Of a stretch of 64,000 nt of DNA, positions 51,520 to 60,557 are shown piece by piece. A program made the position numbers and the translations under genes. Within the stretch, counting starts at the first letter, position 1. Each line of letters opens with the position of its first letter. Source of the stretch: Bacillus sp. 103mf (GTDB lineage: Bacteria; Bacillota; Bacilli; Bacillales; Bacillaceae_G); NCBI RefSeq assembly GCF_900116295.1, contig NZ_FPAF01000017.1:1-64000 (forward strand). Reading direction: 5' to 3'. Below the pieces are notes generated by a model. The model saw nothing but the letters and a program-made list of their open reading frames with translations, was not told the DNA's origin and ran no database searches.

Positions 51520-51542
51520 TAAAGGTTTTTATACTTGTATAC

Positions 51543-52142
51543 TCAAAATCCCTTTGATTTGTTTTTGGATGGTAAAACATGTTTCTCTACTCTTTCATAT
51601 AGAGTAAGCAATTGCTTGATAAAAGAAAATTTCGGTACTAACCAATACGAAAATAACGCTGAAACACATCCTATTAAAGCCCCTATTGCAACGTCAAAAG
51701 GATAATGAACCCCTACCCAAATACGAGAGATTGCTACACAAAATGCAAGTATAATCCATAACCACCCCGTCTTTTTACGAACAAGCCAAAACGAAAAACA
51801 AATCGAAAAAAAGAGAATCGTATGGTCACTAGGAAATGAATTATCTACAGCATGGTCGACAAGTTTATTAACATCTGGCAATACTGCAAATGGTTGATAA
51901 TTCAAGTGAAATTTCCCTGCTATTTTTCCAATCACCTCAGCTACCACGAAAGCTATCATCGCTTGAATAACCATCATCCTATTTTTTCTGGACCCGGTAA
52001 ACCAACAAGCTATAACAATTAAACCTAAAATATATACCATATATTCCGCCAAAAATACCATGGCTGAGTTTAGGAACGAATATTGTCTACCTAAATCATT
52101 GATTGCTCGAAAAATATCAATATTGAATTGAGAAAAAGACAT
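51543..52142 (-). CDS. bcrC: PAP2-type undecaprenyl-diphosphatase (BcrC-like)
   Basis: The 199-residue PAP2 membrane phosphatase has motifs PSDH (NSFPSDHTILFF) and SRIWVGVHYPFDV with the catalytic histidines, and five to six helices. BcrC-type enzymes recycle undecaprenyl diphosphate and confer bacitracin resistance. The first motif is unusual (KFHLNYQP instead of K-x6-RP). ATG at 52142 follows AAGGAGGG; the TTG two codons earlier is less likely. Upstream are three TTAACT-like repeats at 11-bp intervals. Confidence 0.85.
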   Translation of the reverse strand: MSFSQFNIDIFRAINDLGRQYSFLNSAMVFLAEYMVYILGLIVIACWFTGSRKNRMMVIQAMIAFVVAEVIGKIAGKFHLNYQPFAVLPDVNKLVDHAVDNSFPSDHTILFFSICFSFWLVRKKTGWLWIILAFCVAISRIWVGVHYPFDVAIGALIGCVSALFSYWLVPKFSFIKQLLTLYERVEKHVLPSKNKSKGF

Positions 52143-52290
52143 TTTCAAATCCCTCCTTTATAGTAAGGTGTTTAACTGATTGCCATATACCTTCATTACA
52201 TGAATAGTTTTGATTATTGTACTCATCTAAAAATACCAACCTTCTTGTATGCTTATAACTTTATTATGGGAAAAAAGCTTTAAATGGGAC

Positions 52291-52318
52291 TTAACTACTT
52301 CTTAACTATTTCTTAATT
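52291..52318. promoter_or_regulatory. triple 11-bp direct repeat (PhoP-like box) upstream of bcrC
   Basis: TTAACT (52291), TTAACT (52302) and TTAATT (52313) repeat at exactly 11 bp, the pattern bound by PhoP and other OmpR-family regulators in Bacillus. The distance to the bcrC start (about 150 bp) fits an upstream control region. The rest of 52143-52563 shows no gene. Confidence 0.45.
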
Positions 52319-52563
52319 AAGGAGTAGAAGATGCAATTGTTCCTCATAAGAAATAAAAAAACACGAGGAGAAGTAGATGTAGAATCCACTCTCACTCGTG
52401 CGAAACCGCCGTTAATATAACACCCAGAACATCATGAATTTTTTCCGTATTTTATTCACTTGAACTGCCCTCTTACATCTTTTAATAGGAAGTGTAATTC
52501 AGAAATTGTGGTAAACTAAAAAAACTTTATACGTTTAAATTTCATAAAAGAGGAGGTTTAATC

Positions 52564-53070
52564 TTGAACCCCGTTAATGATTATGTTAAAGAAGATTTAA
52601 ACATTTTATTTGTCGGCTTTAATCCAAGCATTCGCTCAAGTGAGACAGGACATCACTTCGCCAATCCGAATAATCGCTTTTGGAAAATTCTCTATGAGGC
52701 AGGATTAACCCCAAAAAAATATGAGGCTTCGGAAGATTATAAACTGTTGGATCTGGATATGGGGCTTACAAACATAGTAGCAAGACCAACTAAGGCAGCG
52801 GATGAAATCACAAAGGAAGAATACAAAGAAGGAAAAGAAATTTTAAAATAAAAAATTATACGGTTAAAACCAAAAGTAGTTTGTTTTGTTGGGAAAGGTG
52901 TTTATCTAGAATATAGCGGACAAAAAGTAGCTCCGTGGGGACAGCAGTCTGGGTCAGTTACACCTGGAACAATTGATTTTGTTGCGCCATCCTCAAGTGG
53001 GTTAGTAAGAATGAGGCTTGAAGAAATTGTAGAGATCTATAAGCGTCTGACTAAATTAGTATGCAAATAA
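52564..53070 (+). pseudogene. mug: G/U mismatch uracil-DNA glycosylase (Mug) gene with one in-frame TAA
   Basis: The frame starts with TTG at 52564 behind AGAGGAGG and encodes the Mug fold: LNILFVGFNPSIRSSETGHHFANPNNRFWK (active-site NP-type loop). It stops at TAA 52849-52851 after KEGKEILK. The same frame continues KIIRLKPKVVCFVGKGVYL...GSVTPGTIDFVAPSSSGLVRM to a stop at 53068. The full length would be 168 codons, normal for Mug. One nonsense mutation inactivates it; the C-terminal DNA-binding part is lost. Confidence 0.85.
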
Positions 53071-53075
53071 AAAAT

Positions 53076-53105
53076 CGACGGGTATGCAAGCCCGTCGTAT
53101 TTTTT
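53076..53105 (+). terminator. intrinsic terminator after mug
   Basis: CGACGGG pairs with CCCGTCG around TATGCAAG, followed by TATTTTTTG. Confidence 0.8.
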
Positions 53106-53139
53106 GTGTGATCCTCCCCTCTACGTTTTCATTGCCTCA

Positions 53140-53997
53140 CTATGTACTTTTATTTTGCAACAAATAGGCTGTCTTGGTTCCGATGACCACAGTGGCATCC
53201 AGCTCTTCAGAACTGGCCACCTGCGCTATTAGTCCGTTACGGATAAATATCTCGACGGTATGCGGCGCCTGCTGCTCACTCGTCTCAACAAGCAAATGAC
53301 CGCCAGGTGCCAGCCAAATTGGCGCCTCAGCTGCCATCCGCCGCTGTATATCAAGCCCGTCCGTTCCCCCGTCAAGCGCCACACGCGCCTCGTGTATGCG
53401 AGCCTCTGGGGGTAGCAGCCCGATTGCCTCAGTGGGTACATAGGGTGCGTTCGCAACCAGGACATCGATGCGGCCCTGCAGTACGGCGGGCAACGGTTCA
53501 TATAGATCACCTTCATACACGTAACCACCAGCAGCAGTGATATTGCGCAAAGCGCACCGCACCGCAGCGGGGTCAATATCAGAGGCGTATAATTCAATCC
53601 GTTCCTGCATTGCGGCTAGTACAGCGCCCAACACCCCTGAGCCACAACATAAGTCAACTACGATAGATCCTGGCCGGGTAAGGGCGGCAGCTTGGCGGAC
53701 GAGAAACTCAGTGCGGTTACGGGGTACGAAGACTCCCGGGTCCACCGCTATCCGCAAACCACAGAACTCCGTCCAGCCGATAACGTGTTCGAGGGGCAAA
53801 CCAGTTACTCGTCGGTCCACCATAGCAGTGAGATCTTTCGGCGTCCTGGCCGCAAAGATGAGCAACTGAGCTTCATCTTCAGCGAAAACACAACCAGCAG
53901 CTCGAAGCCTGTTAACGATAATTGTATAAGTAGCACCTCCATGAAAACCACCACAATTGACTTTCTCGAAGCTCAAAGATGCTTTCCTTGAATCCAT
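53140..53997 (-). CDS. putative protein N5-glutamine methyltransferase (PrmC-related)
   Basis: The 285-residue SAM methyltransferase has an N-terminal helical part, GLPLEHVIGWTEFCGLRIAVDPGVFVPRNRTEFLV, the SAM site VVDLCCGSGVLGAVLA, and NAPY in place of the NPPY of PrmC (ANAPYVPTEA), as in the PrmC-related subgroup I recall from actinobacteria and paenibacilli. The gene is strikingly GC-rich against its surroundings, a sign of horizontal origin. Substrate uncertain: release factor modification is done by prmC elsewhere. ATG at 53997 follows AGGGGAAC. Confidence 0.8.
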   Translation of the reverse strand: MDSRKASLSFEKVNCGGFHGGATYTIIVNRLRAAGCVFAEDEAQLLIFAARTPKDLTAMVDRRVTGLPLEHVIGWTEFCGLRIAVDPGVFVPRNRTEFLVRQAAALTRPGSIVVDLCCGSGVLGAVLAAMQERIELYASDIDPAAVRCALRNITAAGGYVYEGDLYEPLPAVLQGRIDVLVANAPYVPTEAIGLLPPEARIHEARVALDGGTDGLDIQRRMAAEAPIWLAPGGHLLVETSEQQAPHTVEIFIRNGLIAQVASSEELDATVVIGTKTAYLLQNKST

Positions 53998-54124
53998 AAG
54001 TTCCCCTCATTCCCACCTTCATAATCTTTTCGTTAACTTAATTGATCAAATTACAGTTCAGTCTACAACTTTATTTTCATCGGACACTTAGAGCTGAAAT
54101 TTTTTCTTATTACACATTACAAAA

Positions 54125-54171
54125 AACACATCAAAAGAGATGTCATCATGATATCTCTCTTGGTGTGTTTT
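54125..54171 (-). terminator. terminator-like long stem downstream of the methyltransferase promoter region
   Basis: AACACATCAAAAGAGAT pairs with ATATCTCTCTTGGTGTGTT with small bulges. In orientation it may end the FAD monooxygenase transcript (stop at 54282). Confidence 0.6.
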
Positions 54172-54281
54172 TAAATGACTTTATTGATAATTAATATAAT
54201 TGCGTAGCTTCGAAATAAAATTTCATTAAAAACGGACAGTATTAGAAATACTTTATTATCACTCAACAGTAAATATCCATA

Positions 54282-55478
54282 TCAATAATCTTTCAGTTCA
54301 ATCGCATTGGAAGCTTTCGCCATCATTTTTGTAACCATTTTAAACATTACACCCATAAGGATAGGTACACGTAACATGAAATTGCGCAATAAGATTTTGG
54401 AGTTTGAAGTTTCGATCATACTTCCAGCAGCTACCAGCCCTATTTTTTGGTTTTCCTCAACAAACTCTTTCATCTCTTTTTCGTAGGCAACAAAGGCACG
54501 CTCGTAATTGCCATGCGCAGCTTTCAGTTCACCAGCTAGTACATAAGCTCCAACAATTGCTAGACTAGAGCCTTGACCCGAAAGTGGTGATGGGCCATAC
54601 GCCGCATCACCTACCAATGTAATCCGACCTTTTGACCATGTCGGCATATGAATCTGGCAAATCTCATCAAAGTAAAAGTCTGTTGCCTCTTTCATAGCTT
54701 TGAGTAGATGCGGAGTTTCCCAACCTGTATGACCCTGGAAAGCATTTTCTACCAGTTTCTTTTGGGCTTCCACATTATATCGGTCATACTTCAGTACCTC
54801 TGATTTGAACAAGAACATACCTTTTGCTTCAGTATTATCACGGGCACTGTACATACCTACAGTTTTGCCTGGCATCGTATAAAGTAGCTGGCGGTGATCA
54901 AGGTTAAGGTAATTCTTGAGGGTAAAAATTGCGATATAACAGCCAAGAGTACGTTTAAATTGTTCTTTGCCTCCAAAAATTAAGGTACGCACATTGGAAT
55001 GGAGCCCGTCCGCGCCGATAACCAAATCAAATATCTGCGGCTTGCCACGAACAAATTGGACTTCTGCTCCTGCTTCAGTCTCATGTATAGCGGTAATCGA
55101 ATCGTCCCAAATATATTCGATCGTATCCTTGGTCAAGTCGTACAAAATATTACTAAAGTCCTCACGCATGATTTCAATATCCAGATCCTGCTGGTTCCCC
55201 ATACTCGCTTCACTTATTTTACCTTCGATTTTACCTTTGCTGTTCACGAAGTAAACACCAGTCATGCGCGTGTCAGCTGCACGAACTTGATCGAGAATCC
55301 CCATCCGCTTAAGCACCGTAACGGCTACACCACGGATATCAACACCATATCCACCTGGGCGCAATGCGGGCGCACGTTCTATTATAGTCACATCAAAACC
55401 ATAGCGATGAAGCCAGTAAGCTAGTGCTGGCCCAGCAATGCTCGCACCGGAAATAAGAACGCGTATCTTTTGTTTTAT
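54282..55478 (-). CDS. FAD-dependent monooxygenase (aromatic hydroxylase type), no canonical start
   Basis: The frame from 55478 encodes 398 residues with the Rossmann motif GASIAGPALAYWLHRYGFDVTIIER, the DG motif (GADGLHSNVR) and GDAAYGPSPLSGQGSSLA, as in PHBH/TetX-type flavoprotein monooxygenases. The Rossmann motif lies upstream of the first usable GTG (55391). The codon where a start is expected is ATA (55478-55476), three codons after a TAA, with GGAGTG 11 nt upstream and ATT just before it. So either ATA or ATT is used, or a start mutation has silenced the gene. Substrate unknown. Confidence 0.65.
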   Translation of the reverse strand: MKQKIRVLISGASIAGPALAYWLHRYGFDVTIIERAPALRPGGYGVDIRGVAVTVLKRMGILDQVRAADTRMTGVYFVNSKGKIEGKISEASMGNQQDLDIEIMREDFSNILYDLTKDTIEYIWDDSITAIHETEAGAEVQFVRGKPQIFDLVIGADGLHSNVRTLIFGGKEQFKRTLGCYIAIFTLKNYLNLDHRQLLYTMPGKTVGMYSARDNTEAKGMFLFKSEVLKYDRYNVEAQKKLVENAFQGHTGWETPHLLKAMKEATDFYFDEICQIHMPTWSKGRITLVGDAAYGPSPLSGQGSSLAIVGAYVLAGELKAAHGNYERAFVAYEKEMKEFVEENQKIGLVAAGSMIETSNSKILLRNFMLRVPILMGVMFKMVTKMMAKASNAIELKDY

Positions 55479-55617
55479 AATTGCTTATTCACTCCTATCC
55501 TTATTAAAGTCATACAACATATCCACAGTATATTCACGGCCTATTTTATTTATGTACCGCAGTAAAATATAGGAATCTAATTATTCAACAAATTACGAAG
55601 AAGTTAAAAGTGAACAT

Positions 55618-55806
55618 ATGTGGTTTGGAATGAAGAACATCACAGAAGACAACATTCACGGAGTACTCATTAACCATCCATTTTTTATCGAACATATGAC
55701 TGAAGGGATTTCATACAATCTAGATTTCGAGCCCTTAACAGACTGGTTCATTTATGCAGGAGATGAAGTCATAAAACCAAGCAACTTATATCTATTTTTT
55801 GAATAA
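55618..55806 (+). pseudogene. DUF2314-like C-terminal remnant
   Basis: The 62-codon frame encodes HMWFGMKNITEDNIHGVLINHPFF and LDFEPLTDWFIYAGDEV, which resemble the last half of DUF2314/DUF2185-type proteins. The frame is open only 15 codons further upstream, to a TAG, and no ribosome binding site is seen. It is most likely the tail of a deleted gene. Family assignment is from memory of the WxG...DW pattern. Confidence 0.45.
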
Positions 55807-55839
55807 ACAGCTCTCCAAAGCACTGGTGCTTTGGAGACT

Positions 55840-56529
55840 TCAATAATTAGAAAATTTCCCGCCATGATAACAATAGTAAGTTTCAACTTTAAGGTTTCTA
55901 ATCTTTCTCAAAGACCATTCTGCTTTCTCAACACTTAAACAAAAGTGTGGATTAGCAATGACCAATTCATGCCCCTCATTAACAGCTGCATCACCTGTAA
56001 TTATACTTTTTAAACTTGGAAAATATAATGAAATATGCCCTGAAGTATGCCCTGGTGTTGCTACTACTCTACATTTGTTATCTAAAATCATATCACCATC
56101 ATGTACCTTTTCATCAATTGAAACATGCTTCAAATTCTTTAATTGCTGTATAAACCATTTACCAAATTCGACTTCTTCATTTGGCATACTTTCTAGCATT
56201 TCTTCAGCTTGAACCAATCTCTCTGACTTCATTTCACCACTAATGTATTTGGATTCAATTTCACTAGCTATAATGTTAATCCAAGGATACTTTTCTTTGA
56301 AATCATATAAGGAACCTATATGATCATCATCATAATGAGTAATGATTATATTCTTTAAATCCTTCATTTCATATCCATTTTTTAAAATTTCATTTTCAAT
56401 TAAAGTTAAAAAATTTGCATACCCTGTATCGACCAAGGTTAGTTCATTATTCAATATAATTAAGCTAGGATAAATGTAATTTTTTTGTCCATTACATTCA
56501 CATTCAATTGGTAGCTCTATTATCTTCAT
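55840..56529 (-). CDS. MBL-fold metallo-hydrolase
   Basis: The 229-residue protein has the metallo-beta-lactamase fold: TLVDTGYANF, the metal motif THYDDDHIG (HxxxDH), a later histidine in ATPGHTSGHISLYFP and the aspartate in GDAA, then HGG near the end. Start ATG at 56529 follows GAGGAAG. Substrate unknown; lactonase, glyoxalase-like and other roles are all possible. It is within the island behind glmS, with AT-rich codons unlike the methyltransferase gene. Confidence 0.85.
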   Translation of the reverse strand: MKIIELPIECECNGQKNYIYPSLIILNNELTLVDTGYANFLTLIENEILKNGYEMKDLKNIIITHYDDDHIGSLYDFKEKYPWINIIASEIESKYISGEMKSERLVQAEEMLESMPNEEVEFGKWFIQQLKNLKHVSIDEKVHDGDMILDNKCRVVATPGHTSGHISLYFPSLKSIITGDAAVNEGHELVIANPHFCLSVEKAEWSLRKIRNLKVETYYCYHGGKFSNY

Positions 56530-56721
56530 TTTTCTTCCTCCATACTGCTCGTTTGTAAAACATTAAATAACTGAATATTCTATGCGTTTATTATATAATA
56601 TGGAAAAAGACGATATGAAATCTTTCATATCGCCTCAATTTTTAAATAACTATTTTATTTTCAAACAACTTTTGTTACTTAAATTTTTTCATTAAATACC
56701 TTTGTTTCTACATCCAAAGAA

Positions 56722-58224
56722 TTAACAATAGACCGTTTCTTTTTCGTGTAGACCCAGCGTCTGCGCTGTTGAATGATGAACTTCTTGGAAAATCTCAGGG
56801 TTTTCCACTAGTGACACACCATAAGAAGGAATCATTTCTTTTATTTTCGTTTCCCACTCTTTCATATGTTGTGGGAAACATTTTTCTAATACCTCAAGCA
56901 TAACGTGAACGGCAGTAGAAGCACCTGGAGAAGCGCCGAGCAATGCAGCTACCGAGCCATCAGCAGCACTAACAACTTCCGTACCAAATTGAAGTGTTCC
57001 TTTACCACCAGCATCAGTATCTTTGATAACTTGCACACGTTGGCCGGCTACCACTATATCCCAATCCTCGCTTTTGGCGTTCGGAATAAACTCGCGTAAT
57101 TCTTCCATGCGCTTTTCATTCGATAACATAACTTGCTGGATTAAATATTTTGTCAATGCCATCTCTTTTACGCCTGCAGCCAACATAGTGAAGACATTAT
57201 TCGGTTTTACGGAACCTATCAAATCAAAATTTGAACCAGTTTTTAAGAACTTTGGTGAGAAGCCGGCAAACGGTCCAAACAGCAATGTTTTTTTGTTGTC
57301 GATATATCTTGTATCAAGATGCGGAACAGACATTGGCGGAGCGCCAACCTTAGCTTTACCGTATACTTTTGCATGATGCTGCGCTGCAACTTCCGGATTG
57401 TTACATACCATAAATAGTCCGCTTACCGGGAATCCTCCAATATGTTTTGACTCAGGAATACCGGTTTTTTGTAGTAAAGGCAGACTTCCGCCCCCACCAC
57501 CGATAAAGACAAATTTTGCAGTATGGTATTCGATTTTACCGCTATCGATATCATGCACTTTCACTTCCCACGAGCCACCGCTAGTACGTTTAATATCCTT
57601 AACACTATGCTTGTAGTTTATCTCGACGTTCTTACTCTGTAAGTGGTCAAACAACATACGTGTTAAAGCACCAAAGTTGACATCCGTTCCAGAGTCGATT
57701 TTTGTTGCCGCCATCAGTTCATTCGATGTACGACCTTCCATGATCAGCGGAATCCATTCCTTCAGCCTTTCAGGGTCATCAGAAAATTCCATCCCTTGAA
57801 ACAGCGGATTGTTTGAAAGCGCTTCAAAACGTTTTTTCAAAAACGATACATTTTTTTCCCCTTGTACTAAACTCATATGAGGTATTGGCATGATAAAGTC
57901 CTGCGGATTACGAATCAGATTGCTGTTTACAAGATAAGACCAAAACTGTCTTGAAAGCTGAAACTGTTCATTAATTTTTATAGCTTTACTAATATCTATA
58001 GATCCATCAGATTTTTCGGATGTATAGTTAAGCTCGCATAGTGCAGCATGGCCCGTACCTGCATTATTCCATTCGTTAGAGCTTTCTTCTCCTGCATTTG
58101 CGAGTTTTTCAAAGACTTTGATTTCCCATTCAGGTGCTAACTCTTTCAGTAATGATCCCAAAGTCGCGCTCATGACCCCGGCACCAATTAAGATAACGTC
58201 TGTTTTTTTCTGCATTTTGCTCAT
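56722..58224 (-). CDS. mqo: malate:quinone oxidoreductase
   Basis: The 500-residue FAD enzyme oxidises malate to oxaloacetate and gives the electrons to quinone, bypassing NAD malate dehydrogenase. Seen are the dinucleotide motif [14 protein letters not shown], the Mqo blocks [31 protein letters not shown] and [16 protein letters not shown], and [21 protein letters not shown] at 58224 follows GAGGAAGG; five more codons are open upstream. A location inside the attTn7 island is odd for a core enzyme, so this may be an extra copy carried as cargo. Confidence 0.93.
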   Translation of the reverse strand: MSKMQKKTDVILIGAGVMSATLGSLLKELAPEWEIKVFEKLANAGEESSNEWNNAGTGHAALCELNYTSEKSDGSIDISKAIKINEQFQLSRQFWSYLVNSNLIRNPQDFIMPIPHMSLVQGEKNVSFLKKRFEALSNNPLFQGMEFSDDPERLKEWIPLIMEGRTSNELMAATKIDSGTDVNFGALTRMLFDHLQSKNVEINYKHSVKDIKRTSGGSWEVKVHDIDSGKIEYHTAKFVFIGGGGGSLPLLQKTGIPESKHIGGFPVSGLFMVCNNPEVAAQHHAKVYGKAKVGAPPMSVPHLDTRYIDNKKTLLFGPFAGFSPKFLKTGSNFDLIGSVKPNNVFTMLAAGVKEMALTKYLIQQVMLSNEKRMEELREFIPNAKSEDWDIVVAGQRVQVIKDTDAGGKGTLQFGTEVVSAADGSVAALLGASPGASTAVHVMLEVLEKCFPQHMKEWETKIKEMIPSYGVSLVENPEIFQEVHHSTAQTLGLHEKETVYC

Positions 58225-58560
58225 GATAACCTTCCTCATCCCCCATATTTACAAAAAAGAGTAGGCACTCCTGCTTAGATGTCACAAAAAGCAAGGCGCC
58301 ACCTAGACCCCCCCTAGGAACACACCTTTTCTGTCTCAACTATAACCATATCATATTCTATTATAATTATTTATAGAGTAAAATATCTAGTATTATCTGA
58401 TAATTATAAACTATTTAAAGCTAATAAAAAAGTAATAAGTCCTTCCACTAGGCCCTAGGAATACACAAAAACTAAAGCCTTAACTCAGCTTCTTGCAAGG
58501 GTTAAGGCTTTGGTTTGCCGTTACTTGTGGTAGAGTTCTCCGCACTTAATAGAGAGTAAA
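58225..58560. other. mqo leader and gap
   Basis: No gene. An inverted repeat AAAGCCTTAAC/GTTAAGGCTTT (58474-58511) with T-rich flank on the minus strand looks like a terminator of unknown source. The short palindrome CCTAG occurs at 58312 and 58453. The mqo promoter should lie within 58240-58400. Confidence 0.4.
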
Positions 58561-58564
58561 ACGT

Positions 58565-58890
58565 TTTTAAAAAAACTTTAGTTAGTTTAAATTTGTATTC
58601 CTCAAAAAATATCCATATCATCTATAAGCTCACTCTTCCACAATCTGGCCCTTTTAATGAAACAACATATTTGATATTTTTAAACAACTTCATTGTACAA
58701 ACCAATATTTTGATTAACCTTTTTATAAACGGGGTAATTTTATTACAAACGATTAAACTTTGTTTTAAATCTACAATAGTACTTTTTTATTTCAGATATT
58801 CTTTTCCTTTTTACCATAAAAAATACCCCTTTAGATAATCATATCTAAAGGAGGGGAGACATTGTAACTTTATTTCAAATCCACAGCTGT
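58565..58890. mobile_element. Tn7-like transposon end region with repeated TnsB-site-like motifs
   Basis: AAACTTTGTTTTAAATCTAC (58755) and AACTTTATTTCAAATCCAC (58865) repeat a motif also found at 63449 (AACTTTATTTTAAATCTACA) next to glmS. Both 58823-58860 and 63405-63440 contain CCCCTT-AGATAATCATATC-AAAGG. This is the signature of a homologous transposon end. It probably marks the far boundary of one of the nested elements. Confidence 0.5.
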
Positions 58891-58950
58891 AGCTTTAGAA
58901 TAAAGATTGATCAAATTAATACTAATAGCCTTGATAAACAAGCAAAAAGA

Positions 58951-58991
58951 AAGAGCGTGTTTTGAAAAAAAATTAATCAAAACACTCTCTT
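58951..58991 (-). terminator. intrinsic terminator downstream of the DUF2785 gene
   Basis: AAGAGCGTGTTTTG pairs with CAAAACACTCTCTT (one mismatch). It lies about 105 bp past the DUF2785 stop. Confidence 0.6.
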
Positions 58992-59096
58992 AATATATTT
59001 TATTGAATCATTCTTTTATAAAAAAGTTTGATCATTTCTATGATATTTCCTCCATTTGTTTTTCTTGACATAAAAAGGGGCAATCCCTCTAATCCT

Positions 59097-59942
59097 TTAA
59101 CTGATAGAAAACCTGTTCAATTTTGCCTCAGTACCAAGCATGACAGTGTTAAGCTCCTTCCCTCGGCTATCTTGTCCCCTTCTGAAATAGAGACTGCGTA
59201 AAAAATTCTTGCTGTTCACGCGAGCAATCACCTGACTGCGACTTCTCGGCAAATTGCAGCATTGCGCTAAGCCGCTAATCCAATCAGCGATTTCTTGATG
59301 TGGAAGTAACTCTTTGTCAATCATCGTATCCACGATGTTGACCAACCGCTCATCATCCTCATCGCTAAAAATGTGTCTACCATTATGAAGCATGCCAGAA
59401 ATAGCGACAAGAACCTCACGCAGCAGTGCGACGCTGCTCTCCTCGCACTGCACCAGCTCGACAAAAACATCCGCACCGTGAGACACGCTGTGAGCCCAGC
59501 CTCCTACTGAAAGGTAACCTCGCAGATCCTTCTCCTCTTTATAATAACGGAGCATTGCATGCATTAATTGCTCAATTTCCGCTTGATTGAAAAATGGATT
59601 CTGTCTGTGACGTTGCACAATCAAAACGATAGGCAAGGCAGAGAACGTCCTTGTAAAAACTGACTGATCGCCCTCGCTGCCAATATTATAGAACAAATGG
59701 TTCTCATCAGTCAGAACAGTTAAGAGGCTACGCAACTCCTCTTCACTGAACCTATTCTCTTCCTTAATCCACATATAAAACATCGGATAAATCAGGTTAT
59801 CCCGTAATTCTGGCTGAGGATCGCCAATATATTGAAGTAACAAAGGTAAGAAATCTTGATGCTGCTCACCTTCGCGTAACTGATACTCATCCTTCTCAAT
59901 TCTTTGCAAATCCAGCATCAATTTGGTCCTTGTATCGCTCAT
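59097..59942 (-). CDS. DUF2785 domain protein
   Basis: The 281-residue helical protein (DUF2785 pattern: YPMFYMWIKEENRFSEEELRSLL, LRGYLSVGGWAHSVSHGADVFVELVQ, ISGMLHNGRHIFSDEDDERLV, NFLRSLYFRRG) has no known function. HEAT-like helical repeats are plausible. The GC content is above that of its neighbours. Its ATG overlaps the stop of the 73-codon frame upstream (ATGA), so translation is coupled. In other Bacillales it is often beside a resistance or regulatory gene. Confidence 0.75.
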   Translation of the reverse strand: MSDTRTKLMLDLQRIEKDEYQLREGEQHQDFLPLLLQYIGDPQPELRDNLIYPMFYMWIKEENRFSEEELRSLLTVLTDENHLFYNIGSEGDQSVFTRTFSALPIVLIVQRHRQNPFFNQAEIEQLMHAMLRYYKEEKDLRGYLSVGGWAHSVSHGADVFVELVQCEESSVALLREVLVAISGMLHNGRHIFSDEDDERLVNIVDTMIDKELLPHQEIADWISGLAQCCNLPRSRSQVIARVNSKNFLRSLYFRRGQDSRGKELNTVMLGTEAKLNRFSIS

Positions 59943-60160
59943 TTTCCCATCCCTCTCATCATTCGTTCTATTCGGTCGATTGTTTTTTCAAATACTCTTA
60001 AACCTACGTTGTTATATTTTAAAATGTTTTGCAATCTTATTTTTACTCCCGATTCATGAGCTGTAATTAACCTTTGACTCTGCTTTAAGTCATCAATAAG
60101 AATTATTTCCGATAATATCCAAAGTGAAATTATATAAATTATCATAGTGTAATAGTTCAA
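59939..60160 (-). pseudogene. 73-codon frame, likely C-terminal remnant coupled to DUF2785
   Basis: The frame starts in hydrophobic AT-rich sequence (MNYYTMIIYIISLW) and becomes charged (RLITAHESGVKIRLQNILKYNNVGLRVFEKTIDRIERMM). The end overlaps the DUF2785 start by 4 bp, typical of a former operon. No ribosome binding site is clear at its start. I think it is the 3' end of a lost gene placed next to a transposon junction. Family not recognised. Confidence 0.4.
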
Positions 60161-60181
60161 TTGCTTTATCTCTTTTCATTT

Positions 60182-60450
60182 CAAGCCTTACTGCATATGT
60201 AGTTTCTCTATTTTTTCGAAATCTGTTCTGCGGCCAGCAATAATATAATTCGAATACCCAGTTAAATAAAAATAATTGCGTTCTAAATCCGACAGAAATT
60301 CATGCTGTCTGTTTGTTTTTATTCCTTTTAAACGAGTGGAACGACCCTTTGAAGATACATCTTGAATCTTTTATAATCTACTCCAATACCGGTCCCTCGA
60401 CCTTGTTTAATCCACTGTTCAATCTCAGATGTTCTTTTTCTTTTCGACAT
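60182..60450 (-). pseudogene. tnsA: tnsA remnant, copy 2 (Tn7-like endonuclease subunit)
   Basis: ATG at 60450 begins MSKRKRTSEIEQWIKQGRG, the N-terminus of TnsA. After GVDYK a frameshift occurs; the second frame continues DVSSKGRSTRLKGIKTNRQ and HEFLSDLERNYFYLTG with the first catalytic glutamate, and then departs from TnsA. Only about 85 of some 270 residues remain. It lies 3 kb from glmS beside an end-like sequence, so it marks an older Tn7-like insertion. Confidence 0.75.
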
Positions 60451-60557
60451 AAAAACAACCCTTTAAATAATCATAGAGCTACAATCACAGGCTAAATAAG
60501 AAAAAAAACTTCCTTATAAAGACTGTTTCATCCTTATGTATCCTGTGAGGATATCCA

